Shown piece after piece: positions 25,756 to 32,787 of a stretch of DNA of 32,912 bases (its first letter is position 1; each line of letters begins with the position of its first letter). The translations under genes and the position numbers were made by a program. The notes beneath the pieces were generated by a model. That model was not told the origin of the DNA, did not search any database, and worked only from the letters and a program-made list of their open reading frames with translations. Origin of the DNA: Brevibacterium sp. S111 (GTDB lineage: Bacteria; Actinomycetota; Actinomycetes; Actinomycetales; Brevibacteriaceae). The stretch spans positions 1 to 32,912 of the forward strand of contig NZ_RHFH01000024.1 in the NCBI RefSeq assembly GCF_004745075.1. Reading direction: 5' to 3'.

Positions 25756-27576
25756 ATGACGGAACTGGCCGATCGAACCGAGAGTGCGGCGCTGAGCGAC
25801 GCGGTCACCACTCAGAAGATCACCTCTTCAGAGGCCTTCGTCGAAACGATGGTGGCCAACGGTGTCACCGATATCTTCGGCATCATGGGCTCGGCGTTCA
25901 TGGACGCAATGGACATCTTCGCCCCCGCCGGAATCGACTTCATTCCCGTGGTTCACGAGCAGGGCGCCGCGCACATGGCCGATGGCTACGCCCGCGCATC
26001 GGGACGTCACGGGGTGGTCATCGGTCAGAACGGGCCGGGCATCTCGAACTGCGTGACAGCGATCGCCGCTGCCTTCTGGGCACATTCGCCGGTCGTCATC
26101 GTCACTCCGGAGGCGGGCACGAACTCGATCGGACTCGGTGGATTCCAAGAGGCGAATCAGCTGCCGATGTTCCAGGAGTTCACGAAGTACCAGGGACATG
26201 TGTCGAACGCGTCCCGCATGTCCGAATTCACCGCCCGCTGCTTCGACCGCGCGAAGTCGGAGATGGGTCCGACCCAGCTGAACATCCCCCGTGACTTCTT
26301 CTACGGAGAATGCGATCCGCAGATCCCCCAGCCGCAGAAGATCGACCGTGGGCCCGGTGGTACGGAGTCCCTCGAAGAGGCAGCAGCACTGCTCGCCTCG
26401 GCGAAGAATCCGGTCATCGTCTCCGGCGGTGGAGTTGTCATGGCCGACGGCGTCGACGAGTGCATTGCCTTGGCTGAACGCCTCGGATCACCTGTGGTCA
26501 ACAGCTACCAGCACAACGACTCCTTCCCCGCCAACCACCCCCTGTGGGCCGGACCGCTGGGCTACCAGGGTTCGAAGGCCGGGATGACGCTGATCAACCA
26601 GGCCGATGTCGTCCTCGCGCTGGGCACCCGTCTGGGACCGTTCGGCACACTGCCCCAGTACGAATTCGACTACTGGCCCACCAATGCGAAGATCATCCAG
26701 GTCGACGCCGACCAGAAGATGCTCGGGCTGGTCAAGAAGATCGACGTCGGCATCTGCGGTGACGCCAAGGCCGTCGCCGAGGATCTCCTCGCCCGTCTCA
26801 ACGACCGCGAGGTCGCCTGCGACGCCACGAAGGACCAGCGAGCAGAGCTCATCCGCGCCGAGAAGGAGGCGTGGGAGGCCGAGCTGGATTCGTGGACCCA
26901 TGAGAAGGACGAGTTCTCCCTCGACGCCATCGAAGAGGCCGAGAAGGAGGACGGCAACTGGCTGCACCCACGTCAGGTGCTGCGGGAGCTCGAGAAGGCG
27001 ATGCCGGCCAACGTCATGGTCTCCACCGACATCGGCAACATCAACTCCGTCGCGCACAGCTACCTGCGCTTCGAACGTCCCCGCAGCTTCTTCGCTCCGA
27101 TGAGCTTCGGCAACTGCGGCTATGCGCTTCCGACGATCATCGGCGCCAAGCGCGCAGCCCCTGATCGCCCGGCCATCGCCTATGCCGGCGACGGCGCCTG
27201 GGCGATGAGCATGGTCGAGGTCCTCACGGCCGTCCGCCACGACATTCCGGTCACTGCCGTCGTCTTCCGCAACCGTCAGTGGGGTGCGGAGAAGAAGAAC
27301 CAGGTCGAGTTCTACGGACACCGCTTCATCGCCGGCGAGCTCGACAATGGTGAGAGCTTCGCAGCCATGGCCGAGTCGATGGGCGCAGACGGCATCGTCG
27401 TCGACCAGCTCGACGAAGTCGGCCCTGCTCTGCAGAGAGCCGTCGAGGCGCAGATGAACGCAGGCAAGACCACGGTCATCGAGGTCATGTGCACAAAGGA
27501 GCTCGGCGATCCGTTCCGTCGCGACGCGCTGCGGAAGCCAGTGCGGACTCTGGACAAGTACAAGGACTACGTGTGA
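25756..27576 (+). CDS. xsc: Sulfoacetaldehyde acetyltransferase
   Basis: The protein has about 606 residues from the ATG at 25756, with AGGAG 8 bases upstream; the frame is open from 25726. This is a thiamine-diphosphate enzyme with the Xsc hallmark N-terminus: KITSSEAFVETMVANGVTDIFGIMGSAFMDAMDIFAPAGIDFIPVVHEQGAAHMADGYARASGRHGVVIGQNGPGI. Its Glu in VVHEQG is the ThDP-activating residue. FQEANQLPMFQEFTKYQGHV and MGPTQLNIPRDFFYGE are also diagnostic. The cofactor motif GDGAWAMSM begins near residue 478. It converts sulfoacetaldehyde and phosphate to acetyl phosphate and sulfite. It stands apart from tpa-pta, across the iclR-cobST-like operon, but belongs to the same pathway. A hairpin follows at 27615. 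Confidence 0.96.
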   Translation: MTELADRTESAALSDAVTTQKITSSEAFVETMVANGVTDIFGIMGSAFMDAMDIFAPAGIDFIPVVHEQGAAHMADGYARASGRHGVVIGQNGPGISNCVTAIAAAFWAHSPVVIVTPEAGTNSIGLGGFQEANQLPMFQEFTKYQGHVSNASRMSEFTARCFDRAKSEMGPTQLNIPRDFFYGECDPQIPQPQKIDRGPGGTESLEEAAALLASAKNPVIVSGGGVVMADGVDECIALAERLGSPVVNSYQHNDSFPANHPLWAGPLGYQGSKAGMTLINQADVVLALGTRLGPFGTLPQYEFDYWPTNAKIIQVDADQKMLGLVKKIDVGICGDAKAVAEDLLARLNDREVACDATKDQRAELIRAEKEAWEAELDSWTHEKDEFSLDAIEEAEKEDGNWLHPRQVLRELEKAMPANVMVSTDIGNINSVAHSYLRFERPRSFFAPMSFGNCGYALPTIIGAKRAAPDRPAIAYAGDGAWAMSMVEVLTAVRHDIPVTAVVFRNRQWGAEKKNQVEFYGHRFIAGELDNGESFAAMAESMGADGIVVDQLDEVGPALQRAVEAQMNAGKTTVIEVMCTKELGDPFRRDALRKPVRTLDKYKDYV

Positions 27577-27614
27577 GCCTCTGACTCGCCAACAAAGTAG
27601 GACGCAGTAGCCCT

Positions 27615-27651
27615 CGGGCACCGATGCGCTTTGCGAATCGCACGGTGCCCG
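27615..27651 (+). terminator. Hairpin terminator after xsc
   Basis: CGGGCACCG (27615-27623) pairs with CGGTGCCCG (27643-27651), and an inner TGCG/CGCA pair lies in the loop. It is 38 bases after the xsc stop and marks the change to the AT-richer downstream pair. Confidence 0.65.
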
Positions 27652-27836
27652 GGAGCCTCGCTATCGCGTGCTCTAGCATTTCGTTCCTCACGGACGGGTT
27701 TGACCTTAGAACAGTTCAAGTCCTAACCGAAGCAGCCGACCGGATCGACAAAAAAACAGCAGTGCAATGGTGCACGTCGAAATTAGGATGGACGTTGGTA
27801 CCACGCACTGTTCTATCTCGAATTGGAGAACATGAA
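27652..27836 (+). other. Gap between the xsc terminator and the MFS gene, with a candidate promoter/operator
   Basis: No recognisable gene is seen, although the frame of the MFS gene stays open back to 27624. TTGACC at 27700-27705 could be a -35 with a weak -10 near 27724. GTGCA-ATGG-TGCAC (27762-27775) is a perfect 5-bp inverted repeat and a candidate operator about 60 bases before the MFS start. Confidence 0.35.
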
Positions 27837-29222
27837 ATGCAACAGGAACCAACAACTAAGCCCACCATCCAATGTGAGGCGAGCTTGGGCAATGGCGCTC
27901 AGCAAGTATCCAAGAAGGACGTACGGACCGCAGTGTCATCGTCGACGATTGGAACCACCATCGAATGGTACGACTTCTTCCTGTATGGAACTGCTGCAGG
28001 CCTGGTCTTCGACCGACTGTATTTCCCTTCCGATGACAGCGGCATAGGACTCCTCCTGTCCTATGGAACGTTTGCTGTCGGATTCCTGGCCCGCCCACTG
28101 GGCGGACTGGTATTCGGCCACCTACGAGACCGAATCGGTCGGAAGAAGACACTGGTTACGACCATGTACATCATGGGGATCGCTACATTCCTGATCGGCG
28201 CCATTCCCACTTATGACCAAATCGGAGTCTGGGCGCCCATAACGCTCATTGCCTTGCGGATAGCTCAAGGAATTGCAATCGGAGGAGAATGGGGCGGCGC
28301 AGTCCTGCTGAGCGTTGAATACGCCCCTAAGAGCAGGCGTGGCTTCTTCGGCAGCTTTCCTCAGATGGGTCTTGCATTTGGCCTACTGCTCGGCACAGGC
28401 GCATTCACGCTCCTCAACATATTCATGTCGGAACAGGCATTCCTCGCATGGGGATGGCGAATAGCCTTCTTCATCAGTATTCTTCTAGTGATCGTGGGAG
28501 TGTACCTGCGTTCCAAAATTGCTGAGACTCCCAGCTTCCGAGCTGCGCAGAAGAAGATCGAAGGCTTTGAACGGCCGATCCCACTCACTGAGCTGTTGAA
28601 GGATAGGCTGTCCCGCAGACACCTGATCCTCGGTATGGGAACTCGCTACGCGGAAGGCGTAGCGTATAATCTATTCGCGGTATTCATTATTACTTTTGCG
28701 ACCGGCACAGTCGGGTTCAGCCAAATACAAGTGCTACAGTCTCTCATGATCGCCGCTTTGGTATTGGCTGTCTTTATTCCGCTATGGGGAAGGGTTTCTG
28801 ACGCTATTTCGCGTCGCATGGTTTTTGGAATCGGCGCATTGCTCATTGCCGCCATCGTCTACCCAGCATTCTGGGCAATTCAAACCGGGTCTTGGCTTGC
28901 ACTCACGATAGTACTAGTCATTGCACTCGGCGTCGCATATCCTCTGATGTACGGGTCAATGGCAGCGTTTTACGCTGAGCTGTTTCCACCTGAAACGCGA
29001 TATAGCGGTATCTCAATCGTCTATCAAGTATCCGGAATATTCGCTTCCGGAATGACGCCATTTATTCTCACATGGTTGATCGGAAGTTTCAATCTCATCG
29101 CCGCCTTGGGCTATGTCATATTCTCTTGCGCAGTGACAATCGTTTCTACATTGTTAATCCGAAATCGCGATCTCCGCACTGTCGGCGATATGGAACATGA
29201 CGTGATTTTGTCAGCGAAATGA
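27837..29222 (+). CDS. MFS transporter, metabolite:H+ symporter (MHS) type
   Basis: The protein has about 461 residues from the ATG at 27837 (MQQEPTTKPTIQ); GGAG lies 8 bases upstream. The frame is open to 27624, but the extension lacks a ribosome site and recognisable sequence. MHS features are SSTIGTTIEWYDFFLYGTAAGLVFDRLYFP in helix 1, the loop 2-3 motif FLARPLGGLVFGHLRDRIGRKKTL, helix 4-5 RIAQGIAIGGEWGGAVLLSVEYAPKSRRGFFGSFPQMG, and about 12 hydrophobic segments. Family members import organic acids, betaines and similar anions with protons. Base composition is clearly lower in GC than the genes to the left (26 of 60 bases GC at 28681-28740, 41 of 60 at 26341-26400), suggesting separate acquisition. 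With the next gene it may handle isethionate or another sulfonate or carboxylate. Confidence 0.88.
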   Translation: MQQEPTTKPTIQCEASLGNGAQQVSKKDVRTAVSSSTIGTTIEWYDFFLYGTAAGLVFDRLYFPSDDSGIGLLLSYGTFAVGFLARPLGGLVFGHLRDRIGRKKTLVTTMYIMGIATFLIGAIPTYDQIGVWAPITLIALRIAQGIAIGGEWGGAVLLSVEYAPKSRRGFFGSFPQMGLAFGLLLGTGAFTLLNIFMSEQAFLAWGWRIAFFISILLVIVGVYLRSKIAETPSFRAAQKKIEGFERPIPLTELLKDRLSRRHLILGMGTRYAEGVAYNLFAVFIITFATGTVGFSQIQVLQSLMIAALVLAVFIPLWGRVSDAISRRMVFGIGALLIAAIVYPAFWAIQTGSWLALTIVLVIALGVAYPLMYGSMAAFYAELFPPETRYSGISIVYQVSGIFASGMTPFILTWLIGSFNLIAALGYVIFSCAVTIVSTLLIRNRDLRTVGDMEHDVILSAK

Positions 29223-29315
29223 GCGTCTCGAATCGTTGTCACCGAATTGCCGAACGACAAATTGGCACTCGTAATTCTAAACTCAAACAACAACCAAACG
29301 ATCGGAAGTGGACTA

Positions 29316-30632
29316 ATGTCAGAATCCGTCAACAGTCAATTATTTGCTGGGTTTCGAGCTCCTAAAGAAATCGTTTTCGGCGCGGGCCAGAGGCGCAGTC
29401 TTCCAAAGATTCTAAATGGACTCGGGACTCGGGTCTTCTTCTGCATCGACCCGGTGATGGCTTCACACCCAGATGTAGAAAGACTGGTGGAAGACGTCGC
29501 GGCAAACGGCACTGACGTTCAAAAGTTCACTGAGATCTCCCCCGAACTGCCGATGCAAGACATCGCCGCTGCGGTGTCGGCCGCAGAAAAGCATTCCACG
29601 GAGGTGGTTGTCGCAATCGGCGGAGGCTCCAGTATTGATATGGCAAAGCTAGTCTCATGTTTGCTCACCCACCCTGGAGACGTGAGGCAGTATTTCGGAG
29701 AGTTCGCGGTACCCGGTCCAATACTCCCCATAGTTGCGATCCCGACCACTGCCGGGACTGGCTCTGAAGTCACGCCCGTAGCAGTCATGACGGACAGTGA
29801 TAACGGAGTTAAGGCTGGCGTCTCGAGTCCCTATCTGATTCCCGCAGTCGCACTATGCGACCCCGAGCTGACGCTCACTTGCCCTCCGTCTGTCACTGCG
29901 GCTTCTGGGGCAGACGCGCTCACCCATTGCATTGAGTCGTACACGGCGATTAGGCGAGAAAACAAACCTGATCTTCTGTCTAGCCGGGTAGCTATTGGGC
30001 AAAGTGCTCTTACCAGCTCGTTGGCCCTAGAAGGAGTTCAGGCAATCAGCGAAGGCTTACTGGATGCATACCGAAATCCTGACGACCTGGATGCTCGATC
30101 ACGCGTAATGTATGGCGCGCTTCTAGGTGGCCTGGCTTTCGGAACTGCAGGTAACGCCGTTGCTCACGCTCTACAGTATCCAGTTGGGGCTTCAACGCAT
30201 ACTCCGCACGGAGTGGGCACCGGTCTCCTCATGCCTTACGTAATGGAATACAATCAACAGGCTCGGGTCCCAGAATATGCCAAAATCGCGAAGATCGTCG
30301 GAAGAGCTATTATTGAAGATGAGGTCCTTGCGGATGAAGTCTCAGAGGAATATCGCGCACTCATCCTCGCTTCGGACGCTGAGGCCAATACAAGTCGTGA
30401 GCAAGAGCAATTGGCGGCCGCAGCGCCTCGATTGGTGCAGCAATTCTTGTCCGAGATAAAGATTCCAAGCGATCTCAGCCAGATTGGCTTTGATCCGGCA
30501 ACAATTGGAACGGCCGCCGAGAAGGGCGTCGCCTCAAAAAGACTCTGTGATAACAACCCTGTCCCTCTCGATGTACCGGGGGCACATTCCATTCTGACAG
30601 CCGCAATGAAAGGCCAGTTGTCGGGTAGTTGA
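29316..30632 (+). CDS. Iron-containing (group III) alcohol dehydrogenase
   Basis: The protein has about 438 residues from the ATG at 29316 (MSESVNSQLFAGFRAPKEIVFG); a GGAAG-type ribosome site precedes it, and the longer frame would need a TTG at 29247. It has the nucleotide-binding AIGGGSSIDMAK (100-111), IPTTAGTGSEVTPVAVMTD (143-160) and four likely metal ligands: Asp200, His204 (DALTHC), His284 (VAHALQYPVG) and His298 (HTPHGVG). The Asp-to-His and His-to-His spacings match Fe-ADHs such as FucO. About 17 extra residues lie between His204 and His284, compared with FucO. Fe-ADHs include sulfoacetaldehyde reductases (SarD type), so a role in sulfoacetaldehyde/isethionate interconversion next to xsc is plausible but inferred. 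It shares the lower GC of the MFS gene. Confidence 0.88.
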   Translation: MSESVNSQLFAGFRAPKEIVFGAGQRRSLPKILNGLGTRVFFCIDPVMASHPDVERLVEDVAANGTDVQKFTEISPELPMQDIAAAVSAAEKHSTEVVVAIGGGSSIDMAKLVSCLLTHPGDVRQYFGEFAVPGPILPIVAIPTTAGTGSEVTPVAVMTDSDNGVKAGVSSPYLIPAVALCDPELTLTCPPSVTAASGADALTHCIESYTAIRRENKPDLLSSRVAIGQSALTSSLALEGVQAISEGLLDAYRNPDDLDARSRVMYGALLGGLAFGTAGNAVAHALQYPVGASTHTPHGVGTGLLMPYVMEYNQQARVPEYAKIAKIVGRAIIEDEVLADEVSEEYRALILASDAEANTSREQEQLAAAAPRLVQQFLSEIKIPSDLSQIGFDPATIGTAAEKGVASKRLCDNNPVPLDVPGAHSILTAAMKGQLSGS

Positions 30633-30673
30633 AACTGACTCATGCCATCCCGCTTTCGAAACGGGGAATGCAC

Positions 30674-30721
30674 AATTCAGGAGGCAACAAGACAACTGAT
30701 TGTCTTGTTGCCTCCTGAATT
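30674..30721. terminator. Long perfect hairpin after the alcohol dehydrogenase gene
   Basis: A 22-bp perfect stem (30674-30695 with 30700-30721) closes a CTGA loop. It lies 41 bases after the dehydrogenase stop and 19 bases before the ISL3 target duplication. Function as a terminator is likely; its length also fits a mobile-element remnant. Confidence 0.75.
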
Positions 30722-30739
30722 TGAAAGCGACGCCGCAGC

Positions 30740-30747
30740 TACAAAGG
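30740..30747. repeat. Left target-site duplication of the ISL3 element
   Basis: TACAAAGG here is repeated exactly at 32147-32154, flanking the IS. Eight bases is the ISL3-family duplication length. Confidence 0.9.
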
Positions 30748-30753
30748 GGCTCT

Positions 30754-32034
30754 TCATAAATAGGGCTGTAGAAGAGGTCCCAGTCCTCCAGCGTGGAGCA
30801 GAGAACGGATCAGGTAGTTGCCCCGGTTGCGGAACCCCAGTGCGATACCGCGCAGATGTTCGAGTCTGCCGTTGATCGCTTCGGTTGGCCCGTTCGAGGT
30901 TCCAGGATGATCGAAGTAGGCCAGGATATCGGCCCGACGACGTTGGAAGGTTGTCCTCAGGCTCCGGAGTTCTTTGAGCTCATCAGGAATCGTTCCTGTC
31001 AGGGTGTCGATGAGTCGGTTCATGAGCTTCTTACCTTTGCTCGGTGGGGCAGCATAGGCGGCGATCGTGTCTTGATAGAACTGCCAACACACCAACAGGG
31101 CAGCATGATTGTCGGCGGCGAAGACCGAGTTGAGGCGGTGCTTCTGCTTGCCGGTAAGCAAACCGACGCGGGTGCGAACCGTTTTGCGGATCCCGTACAG
31201 GTCATCACCCGACCGTCCCCTGCGACCGTGCAGCTCTGTTTGTAGCCGCCTCCTCGTCTCATCGAGCTTCGTGCCGACGAGGGCGACAACGTGGAAGGGG
31301 TCCATGACCGTGGTGGCATCAGGCACTACGTCAGTGGCAGCTTTCTTATAGCCGGCGAAGGCATCCATAGCGACATGCTCGATGCCGTCACGGAAAGCAT
31401 CGGGCTGGTTGTTCAACCAGTCGGCGAAGACGTCGGCGGAGCGGCCGGGGGCGATGTCGAGCAGGCGTGCTGGCCGGTGGGTGAGGTCGACGATGACAGT
31501 CACCCACCTGTCGATGCCGCGGTGGGACCAGCAGTGCTCATCGACACCGATTGTGGATACACCCTCGAACCGGGTGGCATCAGCGATGAGCAGAGATCGG
31601 CCGAGGTCGAGTACAGCCGTGCACACAGTGTTCCAGGAGGTGGAGAGGTTCTTAGCGATGACGTGGATGCTCATCTTGTCGATGACCACGGACTTCAATG
31701 CCCACAAGCGTGCTGTCGTCGAGAGTTTCGATCTGCCGGCGCAGGCTCGCTGGGGTGTTTGGGACCAGCGCTGGTGGCAGGAAGGGCAGGTGTAGGTGCG
31801 GATGCGAATAGCCAAGGTCACCGCGGTCAGGCCGATCGGGGGATGAACGAGTTTGCGGATCCTGGTGGCCCGGACGAGTCCGCGTTGACGGCAGACAGGG
31901 CAGGACCTGTCGTTGTCGGTGATCAGGCACAGCACGGTCAGATGCCGACCAGTGTGGTGTTGCCCGATCGCGGTGAGTCCGAGTTCCGGCAGGGAGAGTG
32001 TGGTATCGAGGCAGGGCGGGGTAAAGTCGTACAC
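30754..32034 (-). CDS. ISL3-family transposase (full length)
   Basis: This 426-residue DDE transposase starts at a GTG (32034). It has an N-terminal zinc-finger pair (CPVC near residue 44 and CPSC near 86) for terminal-repeat binding, a central helix-turn-helix-like segment (MSIHVIAKNLSTSWNTVCTAVLDLG), and the ISL3 catalytic core: Asp in TIGVDEHCWSHRG, Asp in AMDAFAGYKKAATDVVPDATTVMDPFHVV, and Glu in GPTEAINGRLEHLRGIALGFRN. No frameshift is visible and the length is normal, so it is likely functional. AAGG in the upstream hairpin is the only ribosome-site candidate, 7 bases from the start. Confidence 0.95.
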   Translation of the reverse strand: MYDFTPPCLDTTLSLPELGLTAIGQHHTGRHLTVLCLITDNDRSCPVCRQRGLVRATRIRKLVHPPIGLTAVTLAIRIRTYTCPSCHQRWSQTPQRACAGRSKLSTTARLWALKSVVIDKMSIHVIAKNLSTSWNTVCTAVLDLGRSLLIADATRFEGVSTIGVDEHCWSHRGIDRWVTVIVDLTHRPARLLDIAPGRSADVFADWLNNQPDAFRDGIEHVAMDAFAGYKKAATDVVPDATTVMDPFHVVALVGTKLDETRRRLQTELHGRRGRSGDDLYGIRKTVRTRVGLLTGKQKHRLNSVFAADNHAALLVCWQFYQDTIAAYAAPPSKGKKLMNRLIDTLTGTIPDELKELRSLRTTFQRRRADILAYFDHPGTSNGPTEAINGRLEHLRGIALGFRNRGNYLIRSLLHAGGLGPLLQPYL

Positions 32035-32036
32035 GA

Positions 32037-32092
32037 GGGACCTTGGGTCGTGATGGAGTCTTGAACACCTACATCATTGCACCCAGGGTCCC
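32037..32092 (-). promoter_or_regulatory. Hairpin immediately upstream of the ISL3 transposase start
   Basis: GGGACCTTGGGT (32037-32048) pairs with ACCCAGGGTCCC (32081-32092), 11 of 12 positions. In the mRNA the arm nearest the start contains AAGG and would be sequestered. Its position and shape match the hairpin at 9-59. Confidence 0.6.
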
Positions 32093-32146
32093 GTTGTCAT
32101 CGACGCCGGATTCAACTCTTCCCCACCGCCCTATCTATGAAGAGCC

Positions 32147-32154
32147 TACAAAGG
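32147..32154. repeat. Right target-site duplication of the ISL3 element
   Basis: This is an exact copy of the octamer TACAAAGG at 30740-30747. Confidence 0.9.
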
Positions 32155-32161
32155 CTAATGC

Positions 32162-32785
32162 GGCTCTTCCGGTTTCAGAGTGCGTTGACCCGGGCCGATA
32201 GCTGCCCGGAGTGGAGCAGACAGCGCAGCACGTAGTGCTCGAAGTTCCTGAAGCCCAGACCAATGCCCCGCAGATGCTCGAGGCGTCCGTTGATCGCTTC
32301 GACCGGCCCATTCGACGCACCTCCACGGTCGAAGAACGCCAGCACCTGAGCCTGCTTCCGCCACAACGTCCTCCCCAGCTGAGCAAGCTCCTCAAGCCCT
32401 TTCGGCAGGCCTCTGCGCAGACTCTCGATCACTGCCTGCATGAGACGCCTGCCCGTCTTCCGATCGGGATGCTCGTACGCATCGATGACGTCCTGGTAGA
32501 CCAGGTACGTCACTTCCAACGCGACGTGGTCATCATGCTCGGCCCACAACCGCTCCAGCCGGTCTGTTGCCCGCTTGTTCAGCAGGGATCGGCGGGTCAG
32601 CAGAGTCCGTCGCCCCCGGTACAGGAGATCCTTCTTCCGGCCACGATGTCCATGGATCTGTTGCTGCAAGCGTTGCCTGCAGGCAGTGAGCTTCTGCCCG
32701 GCCAGCTGCACGACGTGGAACGGGTCCATCACCGGCGTCGATTCCGGCAGCGACTCCATAGTCGCCGTGTGGTAGCCGGCGAACC
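32162..32785 (-). mobile_element. Truncated second ISL3-family element
   Basis: The left terminal repeat begins at 32162 (GGCTCTTCCGGTTTCAGAG), identical over 23 bases to the complement of the IS end at 105-126. It encodes only the C-terminal half of a transposase; the rest is cut off by an IS3-family end near 32786 (boundary uncertain by a few bases). The 8 bases to its left, GCTAATGC (32154-32161), are the expected position of a target duplication, without a visible partner. Confidence 0.85.
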
Positions 32786-32787
32786 TG
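32175..32787 (-). pseudogene. ISL3-family transposase, C-terminal fragment
   Basis: The last ~203 residues of an ISL3 transposase are visible, beginning DRFAGYHTATMESLPESTPVMDPFHVVQLAG and ending with the catalytic Glu region NGPVEAINGRLEHLRGIGLGFRN and LLHSGQLSARVNAL. The family's zinc-finger, DNA-binding and first-Asp regions are missing, because the 5' part is interrupted by the adjoining IS3-family end. It resembles the transposase at 30754-32034 throughout but differs at many positions, so it is a different IS. The stop codon again lies in the terminal repeat. The internal ATG at 32759 is not the original start. Confidence 0.88.

Larger units (their letters stand above)
30748..32146 (-). 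mobile_element. Complete ISL3-family insertion sequence
   Basis: The element is 1399 bases with imperfect terminal repeats. The left end 30748-30769 starts GGCTCTTCATAAATAGGG and the right end 32125-32146 is its complement with 2 mismatches in 22. It holds one transposase gene on the minus strand, whose stop codon lies inside the left terminal repeat. Perfect 8-bp flanking duplications show recent, intact insertion. It lies 15 bases from the end of another ISL3 element. Confidence 0.95.

Noticed and set aside
26488..27621. 377-codon minus-strand open frame opposite xsc
   Set aside because: It is a Leu/Val/Asp-rich antisense frame; Xsc on the plus strand is certain.
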